Under the pieces are notes generated by a model. It made no database searches and had not been told where the DNA came from. It saw only the letters and a list, made by a program, of their open reading frames with translations. DNA of 48,462 nt from Nitrospirota bacterium. Its GTDB lineage: Bacteria; Nitrospirota; JACRHJ01. Every line of letters starts with the position of its first letter. The first letter of the stretch is position 1. The DNA lies in assembly GCA_016212105.1 (NCBI GenBank), contig JACRHJ010000001.1:1-48462 (forward strand). The letters run 5' to 3'. Positions 34,733-44,420 of this stretch are shown here, in pieces. A program made the translations under genes and the position numbers.

Positions 34733-36433
34733 ATGAATGGTCTGGCGGCAAACATGCAGCGGTTCTGGGACCGGGTGGGGACGCGCCTGAAGGCGAGCTT
34801 CTACCTGTACCTCGCCGCCCTGTTCACTGTCGTGATAGTCGCCGACAGCTTCATCTTCAACGTCACTGCGAAGATGAGGCAGTCGTCATTCGACCTGATG
34901 ATAAAGAACAGGCTCGTCGTCAGGCCCCCGGACCCGGACATCGTCATAGTGGACATTAACGAGGCGAGCCTCGCCGCCATGGCCGTGGACTACGGCCGGT
35001 GGCCCTGGCCGCGCCAGGTCATGGGCGAGTTCCTCGAACAGGTCGAGGGCCAGGGCCCGAAGGCCGTCGTATTCGACATACTGTTCTCGGACCCGGACGT
35101 GTACAACCCGGACAGCGACGCCTACTTCAACGAGGCGGTCGCGGCCACGGACAACACCTTCTTCCCGTACCTCCGGCTCGACCCCAAGGACGACCGGCTG
35201 AGCGAGGTGCTGCCCGGCCAGATTCCCGGCGTGGAACCCGCCCCGGGGCAGACCGGCTCCGGGAGCCCTGTAGCCGTCGTCCTGCCTTTCTTCGATGCGG
35301 CGATGACAAGCGGGCGGCTCGGCACGCACAACATATACCCCGACATGGACGGCGTGACCCGCAAGTACACCGTCCGCAGGGACGAGGGAGGCTGGCTGTT
35401 CCCGTCCCTGCCCGCGCGCGTCGTCGAATGGCTCGGCGTCCCGGTGCCTGAAAGGGAGGACGTCCTGCTAAACTGGCGCGGCAGGCCGTTCACCTACCAC
35501 TACGTCAGCTTCTCGGACGTCTTCTTCGACCTGGGCAGGAAGGAACGCACCCGCCCCCAGGACGAGTTCACCGGCAAGATAGTGATTATCGGCTCGACCG
35601 CGGCGGGGCTTTTCGACGTTAAGCCGACTCCGATGGACAGGATGTTCCCCGGCGTCGAGATACTCGCGACCGCGACGGACAACCTGAAGAACGGCGACTA
35701 CCTGCGCGAACCGGACATGAGGCTCGTGAACTTCGCCCTCGCACTCCTAATAGTCTGGGCGACCGCGTTCGCGTTTTACAGGAACGCCGGGCAGGAGACG
35801 CTCGACAGGCTGTTCGGCGCGTCCCAGTTCCTGCTCATAGGAGTGTCCTACGCGAGCATAAATCTAATGACCGCGTACGTCAACCTTACCGGCCCGGTGA
35901 TGATAGGCGTCGCCTATTTCTCGGGCGCGAGGATATACGCCTCCGCGGCGCGCAAGATACTCGAGGAGAGCGCGGTCGCGTCTTCCGTCGCCTCCGAGGG
36001 CGACCTCTACGCCGCGCTTATGCTCGTAAGGCCGGGCGCGGGCCAGGACGCGGCGGGCGACAAGGCCGTGTCGAGGATGCGGCGGGGACTCGCAAAGCGC
36101 CTGACGCAGGCCAAGAGCGTCGAGACGCTGAAGGGCGCGCAGAAGGGCATATGGGGCCTGTTCGAGGGCGTCATTGTGGTCTCGTGGACCTGCCCGGCGG
36201 ACGACGAGGCGGCAAGGGCGCGCATCTCCGATGAGGCGAAGGCTGTGGAGGAGGAGGCAGCGCGGCTCTGGCGCGCCGCCGGAGGCAGGGCGGACGCCTT
36301 GGCCTTTTCCTTCCACGAAAGCGGCATACACGGCGGGGACAGGGCAAGGGAAGGTTGGGCGTCGCTCTTCGGCGATGCGCTGAAGCATACCCGAGGCCCC
36401 GGCGGAACCTGTGGCAAGGGCGGGAGGACTTGA
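34733..36433 (+). CDS. CHASE2-domain membrane protein without a recognised effector
   Basis: The 566-residue protein has an N-terminal membrane helix (about 22-46) and a periplasmic CHASE2 domain (about 47-330; DPDIVIVDINEASLAAM..GRWPWPR, FDILFSDPD, GKIVIIGSTAAGLFD.KPTPMDRMFPGVEI). Three closely spaced membrane helices (about 335-405) and a cytoplasmic tail of some 160 residues follow. CHASE2 proteins normally end in an adenylate/guanylate cyclase, kinase or GGDEF domain. Here the tail shows helical segments and no catalytic motif of these families that I can see. It overlaps the SH3-like gene (TGATG), forming an operon with it and the M48 protease. Confidence 0.85.
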   Translation: MNGLAANMQRFWDRVGTRLKASFYLYLAALFTVVIVADSFIFNVTAKMRQSSFDLMIKNRLVVRPPDPDIVIVDINEASLAAMAVDYGRWPWPRQVMGEFLEQVEGQGPKAVVFDILFSDPDVYNPDSDAYFNEAVAATDNTFFPYLRLDPKDDRLSEVLPGQIPGVEPAPGQTGSGSPVAVVLPFFDAAMTSGRLGTHNIYPDMDGVTRKYTVRRDEGGWLFPSLPARVVEWLGVPVPEREDVLLNWRGRPFTYHYVSFSDVFFDLGRKERTRPQDEFTGKIVIIGSTAAGLFDVKPTPMDRMFPGVEILATATDNLKNGDYLREPDMRLVNFALALLIVWATAFAFYRNAGQETLDRLFGASQFLLIGVSYASINLMTAYVNLTGPVMIGVAYFSGARIYASAARKILEESAVASSVASEGDLYAALMLVRPGAGQDAAGDKAVSRMRRGLAKRLTQAKSVETLKGAQKGIWGLFEGVIVVSWTCPADDEAARARISDEAKAVEEEAARLWRAAGGRADALAFSFHESGIHGGDRAREGWASLFGDALKHTRGPGGTCGKGGRT

Positions 36434-36924
36434 TGAAAAACTTTACACGCATCCTTCTGGCGGGGCTGGCGTTGTGCCTTCTGCCGCACGCGGGCATGGC
36501 CGCCGAGGCCGGCTCCGCGCTCAAGGCCGACGACATAAAGGCAGAGCCGTTCCGGGACGCGAAGACGGTCGGTGGCCTCAAGGCAGGTGACAAGGTCGGC
36601 ATCGAGAAACGCGAGGGCGGCTGGTTCAAGATCTCCAGCCCCAAGAAGGGCTGGGTACGGATGTTGAGCATCCGGAAGGGCTCGGCCCCGGCCGGGGTAA
36701 AGGCGTCCAGCGTCACTGCGCTCGCTTCGGGCAGGGCAGGCACCGGCACCGTGGTGTCGAGCAGCGGCGTGCGCGGCCTGAACGAGGAGGAGCTGAAGAA
36801 GGCGGACTTCGACGGTGCCGAGCTGAAGAAGGCCGAGTCCTACGCCGCCTCGAAGAAGGACGCGGAAGGCTTCGCCGGCAAGGCAAGGCTCAAGGCCCGC
36901 AAGGTCGATTACCTTCCCGAATAA
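36433..36924 (+). CDS. Secreted SH3-like domain protein
   Basis: The 163-residue protein has a signal peptide (1-23, GMAAE). A bacterial SH3-like domain follows (about 30-82; FRDAKTVGGLKAGDKVGIEKREGGWFKISSPKKGWVRMLSIR). A Lys/Ala/Glu-rich tail includes the repeated LKKA segments. It probably binds peptidoglycan or a peptide ligand in the periplasm. The chosen ATG overlaps the CHASE2 stop; the frame continues upstream but only inside that gene. Confidence 0.8.
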   Translation: MKNFTRILLAGLALCLLPHAGMAAEAGSALKADDIKAEPFRDAKTVGGLKAGDKVGIEKREGGWFKISSPKKGWVRMLSIRKGSAPAGVKASSVTALASGRAGTGTVVSSSGVRGLNEEELKKADFDGAELKKAESYAASKKDAEGFAGKARLKARKVDYLPE

Positions 36925-36943
36925 CCCGGACAGGAGGACGGAC

Positions 36944-37849
36944 ATGTACAGGTATATTCTACCCCTGATGCTGGCGGTCTCGCTCGCGGCGGCGCCTTCC
37001 GCGCACGCCGGTTTTGGGGACGGCCTGATCAAGGGAATCGGCTCCGCGGCCGGAGGCGGACAGAAACCGGCCGCGCCCGCACCGGCGGGAACTGCCCCGG
37101 CCGCCCCCGTCCCGGACGCGCTGTCGGCGGTAAAGGCCCTGACTGGTACGCAGGAAACCGGCGCCGAGGAGCTTGCGGTCGGCAGGCAGATTGCCGGGAA
37201 CCTCCTCGGCGCGGCCCCTCTTGTCAGGGACGACAAGCTCCAGAGGTACGTCAACCTCGTGGGGAGGTGGGTGGCGGACCAGGGCGAACGGCCGGAACTT
37301 CAGTGGCATTTCGGTGTCCTGGACACGGACGACGTAAACGCATTCGCCGTGCCCGGAGGCTACATATTCGTTACGAAGGGCCTTTACAGGCTGCTCGACA
37401 GCGAGGCCCAGCTTGCGGGCGTGCTCGCCCACGAGGTCGGGCACGTCGTCAGGAAGCACCACTACAAGGTGATACAGCAGTCGCGTGTCCTCGACATGGG
37501 CAGCAGGTTCCTCGGCCAGAAGGTCGGCCAGGACAACGAGCTGGCGCAGAAGCTGATTGGCAGCGGGGCGGAGATTGTTGCACGGGGCTTGGACAAGGAC
37601 GCAGAGTACGAGGCGGACAGGATGGGAGTGGTGCTCTCCGCGAGGGCGGGCTACGACCAGTACGCCCTGCCGGAGGTGCTCCAGAAGATGGGGCATTACG
37701 CGGCGGACAACGACTCCGTGAAGCTCCTGTTCAAGACGCACCCGCACCCGGACGACCGCATATCGCACCTCGACGCCTCGATGGCGGACAGGCTGGACGG
37801 CGTAAAGGGCGCGACCCTGTCGGACCATTTTTACAGGCTCAGGAAATAA
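36944..37849 (+). CDS. M48-family zinc metalloprotease
   Basis: The 301-residue protein has a signal peptide (1-22) and a Pro/Ala linker. An M48 catalytic domain carries HEVGH at 163-167 (LAGVLAHEVGHVVRKHH), the third zinc ligand region EYEADRMGV, and the C-terminal LFKTHPHPDDRISHL typical of this family. It is likely a periplasmic housekeeping protease related to BepA/LoiP. It lies 19 bases downstream of the SH3-like gene, and the three adjacent genes probably form an envelope-related operon. Its 3' end overlaps the convergent YedK gene by 11 bases. Confidence 0.9.
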   Translation: MYRYILPLMLAVSLAAAPSAHAGFGDGLIKGIGSAAGGGQKPAAPAPAGTAPAAPVPDALSAVKALTGTQETGAEELAVGRQIAGNLLGAAPLVRDDKLQRYVNLVGRWVADQGERPELQWHFGVLDTDDVNAFAVPGGYIFVTKGLYRLLDSEAQLAGVLAHEVGHVVRKHHYKVIQQSRVLDMGSRFLGQKVGQDNELAQKLIGSGAEIVARGLDKDAEYEADRMGVVLSARAGYDQYALPEVLQKMGHYAADNDSVKLLFKTHPHPDDRISHLDASMADRLDGVKGATLSDHFYRLRK

Positions 37850-38534
37850 GCCATGCCGGGCCCGCCGGGACAACCAGGCCGGGCCCCTCGGCCCTCGGGT
37901 CGTTGACCTCGGCGGACACCCCGAACATCTCCATCTCAGCGGACGGGTACGGGACGAGGAGCCCGAATACGGACTCCGGCCTGTGCCCGGAGACGTCGAG
38001 CCATGCGGCGTATCCGTCCGGCGGTATTATCGCCGGCATCCGGTCGTGTATTGCACCGACCAGCCCGTTCGACGCCGTCGTGATTATCGTGAAGGTCCGC
38101 ACCTCTTCCGCCCCGTCTCGCCAGGAATCCCACAGGCCCGCGAACGCGAATGGCCGCCCGCCCGCAATCCTGATGTACATCGGGACCTTGCGGCCGGCCT
38201 CCTTCCGCCACTCGTAGAAACCGTCCGCGACGACGAGACACCTCCTGTCCCGGAACGGCGTCCTGAAGGACGGCTTCTCCGCGAGCGTCTCGGCACGGGC
38301 GTTTATCAGCGAGTGGCCGATTTTCCGGTCCTTCGCCCAGTGCGGTATCAACCCCCATACCATCGATACCGCTCTCGGCGATACCGCCCCCGGCCCGATG
38401 CCCTCCACGATTACAACGGCCGGCTGCGTGGGCGCGATGTTGTAGCGCGGGGCAGTCCCGTCCGGGAACTCCACGCCGGGAAACGCGGCCGCAAGCGTAC
38501 TTACGTCAGCCGTCCGTGTGAACCGTCCGCACAT
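37839..38534 (-). CDS. yedK: SOS-response-associated peptidase, YedK/HMCES family
   Basis: This 231-residue protein has the family's catalytic Cys2 (MCGRF), the NARAET and CLVVADGFYEW motifs and the HDRMP histidine. These proteins form a covalent thiazolidine link with abasic sites in single-stranded DNA and protect them. It is monocistronic and convergent with the M48 gene. Confidence 0.93.
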   Translation of the reverse strand: MCGRFTRTADVSTLAAAFPGVEFPDGTAPRYNIAPTQPAVVIVEGIGPGAVSPRAVSMVWGLIPHWAKDRKIGHSLINARAETLAEKPSFRTPFRDRRCLVVADGFYEWRKEAGRKVPMYIRIAGGRPFAFAGLWDSWRDGAEEVRTFTIITTASNGLVGAIHDRMPAIIPPDGYAAWLDVSGHRPESVFGLLVPYPSAEMEMFGVSAEVNDPRAEGPGLVVPAGPAWLIS

Positions 38535-39001
38535 GTCCGCCTCGATCTTATTAATCCGGCTGTTATTAAGCCGGCGGCTGAATATTTGGATTCATTGCCG
38601 ATACTTCATAACGCCCCGGCCCCCGAATATCTTAAGAGGGGGAGTTAGAGGTGGGGGCCAAATTGTTATAAATCCGGCGGGCGAAGCTCGACATAATTTG
38701 GCTTCCATCCTAACAGGATCGAGGGGATGCAAGGGGGAACGTTTCCCCCTTGTTCGGGGCCATAATATTTAGTGGCGGGGGCCGCGCCCCCTTGAGGCCG
38801 CGATACCCAAGAGGATGTCCGGATATTTATCCGCCGCGTTAATAATCAGGCAAACTTCCTGGACCCCGTGTCAAGCACGGGGCGACGAACAAGCGCACTT
38901 AATTCCCCCGCACCATGCCTGACGCGAGGGCCGGGTATCTGCTCTACATTGCTGCCTGAGCAAGAGCACCTGCCTTACAAGCCCCGGTCGTCATGCCCTG
39001 C
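38535..39001. repeat. Repeat-dense intergenic region between yedK and pilT
   Basis: No gene is seen in 467 bases. Several palindromes are packed here: GCCAAATT/AATTTGGC with 30 bases between (38657-38702), a perfect 10-bp stem CAAGGGGGAA-CGT-TTCCCCCTTG (38730-38752), GGGGGC-CGC-GCCCCC (38777-38791), and CCCCGTG-TCAAG-CACGGGG (38864-38882). The last lies in a TGGACCCCG...CGGGGCGACG context related to the widespread REP family also found before nifEN. The yedK promoter must lie near its right side of the gene, but no clear hexamers were picked. Confidence 0.7.
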
Positions 39002-40102
39002 CTACTGGTGTGCGGGCTGCGGCATACCGCCTGGCGCGGCCGGCGTCCGCTGGACGTACTGTTCGAACTGCCTCTTGTCCACGGAGTAGCGGTACGCGTC
39101 CTGCGGGGAGATCTGCCTGGTCTTGAGCAGGTCCATCAGGTGCTGGTCGAGGAGTTGCATGCCCTCCTTCTTGGCGGTCTGGATGATGGACGTTATCATT
39201 ACCGTCTTGCCCTCGCGGATAAGGTTGCCTATCGCCGGGGTGCCGAGCATTATCTCGAGCGCGGCGACGCGGCCCTTGCCGTCCGCCTTCTTTATGAGCT
39301 GCTGGCAGACGACGCCCTTCAGCGACTCGGACAGCATCATCCGCACCTGGCTCTGTGCGTCCTTGGGGAAGACGTCTATTATGCGGTCTATCGTCTTCGC
39401 GGCGGTGTTCGTGTGGAGCGTGCCGAAGACAAGGTGCCCCGTCTCGGCCGCGCTCATGGCCAGGCTGATGGTCTCCAGGTCGCGCATCTCGCCGACCAGT
39501 ATGATGTCCGGGTCCTCCCTGAGCGCCGCACGGAGCGCGGAGGAGAAGCTCTCGGTATGCTCGCCTACCTGCCGCTGGTTCAGGAGCGCCTTCTTGTTCT
39601 CGTGTATGAACTCGAGCGGGTCCTCGAGCGTCAGGATGTGCTCGGCGCGCGTCGAGTTTATCAGGTCTATCATGGCAGCGAGGGTCGTGGACTTGCCGGA
39701 GCCGGTCGGGCCGGTGACGAGCACAAGGCCCTTGTTGAACTTCGTCATCCTGAGGACGCCTTCCGGCAGCCCAAGCTCCTGCGCCGAGAGTATCCTTGTG
39801 GGTATGATGCGGAATACAGCCGCTATGCCCCGGTGCTGCATCAGCATGTTGCCGCGGAAGCGGGCGATGCCCGGCACCTCGTACGCGAAGTCGAGGTCGT
39901 GCTTCTCCTCGAAGTGCTCCTTCTGTTTCTCCGTCAGTATCTCGAAGAGAAGGGCCTTCAGCTCGTCATGTCCGAACGGGGGGAAGTCCTGCCTGACCAT
40001 CTCCCCGTGCAGGCGGAAGATGGGCTGGCAGCCGCTCGACAGGTGGAGGTCGGACGCGCCCTGTTCCTTCAGCATCCGGAAGAACTCGTCTATCCTTGCC
40101 AC
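39002..40102 (-). CDS. pilT: PilT, type IV pilus retraction ATPase
   Basis: This 366-residue protein is the PilT/PilU hexameric ATPase that depolymerises type IV pili: N-terminal EQGASDLHLSSG, Walker A GPTGSGKST (131-139), Walker B with catalytic Glu205 (ILVGEMRDLET), the TLHTN box, and the C-terminal AIGNLIREGKT signature. The GTG at 40102 is chosen because it gives the standard PilT N-terminus; the open frame continues upstream only within the overlapping gene. It overlaps the upstream PilB-like gene by 13 bases. It ends in a Pro/Gly/Ala/Gln tail. Confidence 0.92.
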   Translation of the reverse strand: MARIDEFFRMLKEQGASDLHLSSGCQPIFRLHGEMVRQDFPPFGHDELKALLFEILTEKQKEHFEEKHDLDFAYEVPGIARFRGNMLMQHRGIAAVFRIIPTRILSAQELGLPEGVLRMTKFNKGLVLVTGPTGSGKSTTLAAMIDLINSTRAEHILTLEDPLEFIHENKKALLNQRQVGEHTESFSSALRAALREDPDIILVGEMRDLETISLAMSAAETGHLVFGTLHTNTAAKTIDRIIDVFPKDAQSQVRMMLSESLKGVVCQQLIKKADGKGRVAALEIMLGTPAIGNLIREGKTVMITSIIQTAKKEGMQLLDQHLMDLLKTRQISPQDAYRYSVDKRQFEQYVQRTPAAPGGMPQPAHQ

Positions 40103-41775
40103 GGCGTACCCCCGCACCCGGTTGTAATCGAGACGAACTCCTCCGCCGAAATCTCTCCGGCGTAAAGCATGTCGCGTGCCTCGTCCTCGATGCCCCTGAA
40201 CCCGTCTCCCGTCAGCCGCGCGAGCAGAAGGGCGGCGCCTTGTCCTCCCGTGCCGCCCGCCGTCCTTCCGCCGGAAACCGCCGCTTCGACAAGCCAGCGC
40301 GTCCCGGCATACCCGGTCCCCCGGCATGCGTGACAGCCCTTCGCCCTGGAAAACACGGACGGCCCCCCGCCGCACATCCGGACAACCTCGTCCGAAGGGG
40401 AGTGCTCTTCCCGGCACGCCGGGCAGAGCGTCCGCACCGCGCGGCACGCGGCCGCGCCCCGGAGCATAGGCCCAAGGAGCGGGAACCTTTCTTCCATGTT
40501 CGCGAGAAGTTTAAGCGCGGATACGACTCCCGGTGCGCGCAGCCCGCCGAACACGAGCCTGCCGCCGAGCGCGCCGTCTATCGCCGAGACGAAGTCTGCG
40601 GCTGTGTACAGTTCCTCGGCCGCGATTACCCTAACCGGATGGCCGCAGGCCGCCCGGACCGCCTCGGACATCCCGTCCGCGCCGCGCACCGCCGGAACGA
40701 CCGTCAGCCGGTCCGTCATCGGAATGAACCCCCTCCCTACAGCGATGGCGTCTCGCCCGAGCCTTCCGCACTCGCCCAGGCAAAGGCCCATCAGGCGCAC
40801 CCTCGCCTCGGCCGTCGGGCCGGATACGACGACGATGCCGTCCGGCTCGGCCGAGAACGACCGGAGGGCGGCGATGTTGCTCGCATCCGTGTCAAGGCCT
40901 TCTATGTCCACGGGAAACGGCGCGCCGGACTGTCCCTGCTCACCCGGCTCACCCGGCTCTAACGTCACGTACTCCCAGCCCTCGGTCCTGAGCATACGCG
41001 CACGGAACGGCATCTCCCCGCCGTCCACGGAATGGCACATGACGAGCTGTGAGGACACGTCGTCCTCCGACTCGACCCGCGCCATCCCCCTGAGCGTCGC
41101 GAGCAGGCCTCCGTAATGACCGAGCGGCAGATCTCCCTCGAAGCCCTGCCCCGCGGCCCTCCGGCCCACGACCCTGACCCTGCCGCCGAGCGGCCCGAGC
41201 GAGACCGACGTGAAACCCTCGCGCGCGATGCACAGAAGGAGCCTGTCTATCAGCGCCCGGCCGGTGGTGTCTTCGTTAATCCTTAATGCCTCGCCGGGCG
41301 GGATATGCGGCGACGAGAAGCCGAGGACGTCGAGGCCGCCTCCGTAGAAGTGGTCCTGCATCTCGAGTATCTCGCGAAGCAGGCCCATCGAGACCGATAC
41401 TGTGCAGCCTGAAACGCGGGCGGCCTCAGAAATGGCCTCCGCGTTCAGCGGGTCGGAAACCGCCACCCTCAGCTCGTCGCCGGTCCTTATGAGAGGCAGG
41501 AGCTTGTACTTCCTTGCGATGGACGCGGGTACCAGGGCCACGGCGTCCGGGTCCACGGACTCCTTCTGTATGCGGACGTACGGGATGTCGAGCTGGTGGG
41601 ACAGCGCCCAGTCGATGTCCTCCTGCATCACGACGCCGAGCCTGACCAGCGCCTCGCCGAAGCGGACGCCTGAGGACTTCTGCTCCTCGAGCGCCGCGTC
41701 CACGTCGGCCTCGGTTATTATCCGGCAGTTCCGGAGTATCGTGCCGAGCAGGTCCGTCCTTTGTTTTACAGTCAT
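40090..41775 (-). CDS. PilB/GspE-like protein with degenerate ATPase site
   Basis: In this 561-residue protein the N-terminal MshEN/GspE_N domain (about 5-145; LGTILRNCRIITEADVDAALEEQ, DIPYVRIQKESVDPDAVALVP) is well kept. The region that should be the ATPase is collinear with PilB, but Walker A has become GPTAEARV (319-326), losing the GSGK lysine, and Walker B reads RVIAAEELY (382-390). The zinc site CPAC...CHACRGTGYAG (Cys451, 454, 481, 484) is intact. It is therefore probably not an active ATPase; it may regulate or pair with PilT, whose gene overlaps it. The N-terminal domain in this family can bind cyclic-di-GMP. Confidence 0.85.
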   Translation of the reverse strand: MTVKQRTDLLGTILRNCRIITEADVDAALEEQKSSGVRFGEALVRLGVVMQEDIDWALSHQLDIPYVRIQKESVDPDAVALVPASIARKYKLLPLIRTGDELRVAVSDPLNAEAISEAARVSGCTVSVSMGLLREILEMQDHFYGGGLDVLGFSSPHIPPGEALRINEDTTGRALIDRLLLCIAREGFTSVSLGPLGGRVRVVGRRAAGQGFEGDLPLGHYGGLLATLRGMARVESEDDVSSQLVMCHSVDGGEMPFRARMLRTEGWEYVTLEPGEPGEQGQSGAPFPVDIEGLDTDASNIAALRSFSAEPDGIVVVSGPTAEARVRLMGLCLGECGRLGRDAIAVGRGFIPMTDRLTVVPAVRGADGMSEAVRAACGHPVRVIAAEELYTAADFVSAIDGALGGRLVFGGLRAPGVVSALKLLANMEERFPLLGPMLRGAAACRAVRTLCPACREEHSPSDEVVRMCGGGPSVFSRAKGCHACRGTGYAGTRWLVEAAVSGGRTAGGTGGQGAALLLARLTGDGFRGIEDEARDMLYAGEISAEEFVSITTGCGGTPWQG

Positions 41776-41911
41776 CAGTCAACCCGCCTTTAACCGCCGG
41801 AAGCATTGGGGCCGTCCGGCCTGACCTTCGACACCGTCCGCATTAAATGTCCACGGCCACGCGGCCATATCAATAACTTTACCACATACGCCGTGATAGT
41901 CAACCGCCGGC

Positions 41912-41951
41912 AAAACAAAAGAGGGGCCGGCCAAACGGCCAGCCCCTCTTT
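41912..41951 (-). terminator. Terminator after tRNA-Arg
   Basis: On the minus strand AAAGAGGGGC.GGCC-GTTT-GGCC.GCCCCTCTTTT, followed by GTTTT, forms a long stem with a U-rich tail just downstream of tRNA-Arg. It also separates the tRNA from the PilB-like gene. Confidence 0.88.
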
Positions 41952-41959
41952 CATATACA

Positions 41960-42036
41960 TGGTGCGCCATAGAAGATTCGAACTTCTGACCTACGGTTCC
42001 GTAGACCGTCGCTCTATCCAGCTGAGCTAATGGCGC
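41960..42036 (-). tRNA. tRNA-Arg (anticodon ACG)
   Basis: A 77-nt cloverleaf: acceptor GCGCCAT/ATGGCGC, D-arm GCTC..GAGC, anticodon arm ACGGT-CTACGGA-ACCGT (anticodon ACG, read as ICG), T-arm AGAAG-TTCGAAT-CTTCT, discriminator A, encoded CCA. Confidence 0.97.
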
Positions 42037-42071
42037 ATGGACGGGATGTTGCCCCGTCAACTATTATCCGG

Positions 42072-42569
42072 TTACGACTTCACGCCGTCGGCAAGGGTGA
42101 CGGCGAAGTCCGGATGGGTGAACGCATGCGTGGTCGGGAACTTCTGGAACAGCCAGCCCTTGAAGACCTCCTGGCCGCCCTCAAGGATAACGACCTTCGC
42201 GGCCGGGTTGTTCGGCTCATTCGAGGCCGAGGTGATGTTGAGGCCCTGCATGACGAAGGACGGGACATAGTCGACCGCTTTTATAGTAAGCTTGGAGCCG
42301 GGTATTGCAGCCTCCGCGCCTATGTTGATGGTCATCTCAGACTTCTTGCCGGCCTTCTTGTCCTCCACGACGACCTTTATCGCCTTCCACTTGCCCTTGA
42401 CGTCGGGCGGAAGCTCGACGGTGGCCTCCTGGCCCTTCTCCGGGAGCGCGAGGTTCTCCTCGGGGGCAGGCGCCTGGGTGGACGGCTCCTCCTGCTTCTG
42501 CTTGCCGCAGGCCGACAACGAAACCGCGAAGGCGGCCGCCACTAACAAATACGCAATCTTCTTGACCAT
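42072..42569 (-). CDS. DUF2155-type lipoprotein
   Basis: The 165-residue protein has a lipoprotein signal (lipobox LSAC, Cys21). The mature part carries the DUF2155 pattern KGKWKAIKVVVEDK, LTIKAVDYVPSFVMQG, SASNEPNNPAAKVVI, and GWLFQKFPTTHAFTHPDFAVTL. The function of the family is not established. AGGAGGAG gives a strong ribosome-binding site. It sits between tRNA-Arg and two tRNA-Ser genes, all on the same strand. Confidence 0.82.
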   Translation of the reverse strand: MVKKIAYLLVAAAFAVSLSACGKQKQEEPSTQAPAPEENLALPEKGQEATVELPPDVKGKWKAIKVVVEDKKAGKKSEMTINIGAEAAIPGSKLTIKAVDYVPSFVMQGLNITSASNEPNNPAAKVVILEGGQEVFKGWLFQKFPTTHAFTHPDFAVTLADGVKS

Positions 42570-42648
42570 TTCGATCTCCTCCTGTTAAGTTGGTGTGAAC
42601 CTTACACCCGCGAATATGACTTCAACGGCCCATCGCCGTCTCGACTAC

Positions 42649-42740
42649 TGGCGGAGAGGCAGGGATTCGAACCCTGGGTAGAGTGTGACCTCTACGACGG
42701 TTTAGCAAACCGCTGCCTTCGGCCTCTCGGCCACCTCTCC
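42649..42740 (-). tRNA. tRNA-Ser (anticodon GCT)
   Basis: A 92-nt class-II tRNA with a long variable arm: acceptor GGAGAGG/CCTCTCC, anticodon arm GCGGT-TTGCTAA-ACCGT, T-arm CAGGG-TTCGAAT-CCCTG, discriminator G and encoded CCA. Confidence 0.96.
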
Positions 42741-42749
42741 GTCAAACCG

Positions 42750-42894
42750 CAGGGGCTAGGGACTGGTGGCTAGGGGTTAGCAATCAAAATCCCCAGACAC
42801 CCGCCGACAGCCTCTGCTATATCATTCGTGAGGGTCTTTTCAATAGAGCGCTATTGGCTATCTGAATTAACCAGCCCCTAGCTGCTAGCCCCTG
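42750..42894. repeat. Long inverted repeat between the two tRNA-Ser genes
   Basis: CAGGGGCTAG (42750-42759) and its exact complement CTAGCCCCTG (42885-42894) bound a 145-bp segment. A second pair, GGCTAGGGG with CCCCTAGC, lies inside, and a CAATAG-AGCG-CTATTG hairpin sits at 42841-42856. The shape is that of a small MITE or processing element. Confidence 0.7.
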
Positions 42895-42900
42895 ATTTTC

Positions 42901-42986
42901 TGGCGGAGGGAGTAGGATTCGAACCCACGGAGCTTTCACTCAACGGTTTTCAAGACCGCCGCCTTAAACCACTCGGCCATCCCTCC
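42901..42986 (-). tRNA. tRNA-Ser (anticodon TGA)
   Basis: An 86-nt class-II tRNA: acceptor GGAGGGA/TCCCTCC, anticodon arm GCGGT-CTTGAAA-ACCGT, long variable arm, discriminator G, encoded CCA. It starts 9 bases after the serS stop. Confidence 0.96.
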
Positions 42987-42995
42987 CCCTCAGCC

Positions 42996-44285
<1,290 letters not shown>

Positions 44286-44308
44286 TTACCAACCTGTTTA
44301 AGCCAAGA

Positions 44309-44337
44309 AATTTAGCATGTCGGGGTTTAATAGTCAA
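44309..44337 (-). promoter_or_regulatory. Sigma-70 promoter of serS
   Basis: On the minus strand TTGACT (44337-44332), 17 bases, TAAATT (44314-44309), followed by a leader of about 30 bases to the serS ATG. Confidence 0.75.
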
Positions 44338-44420
44338 GGTTTTTCGGTATGCGCAAAACAATTCCGGGCGGACGCGTCCGGCGTGGCCGCCGTCCGCGCA
44401 TCCGCCCGGCATTTCATCTG

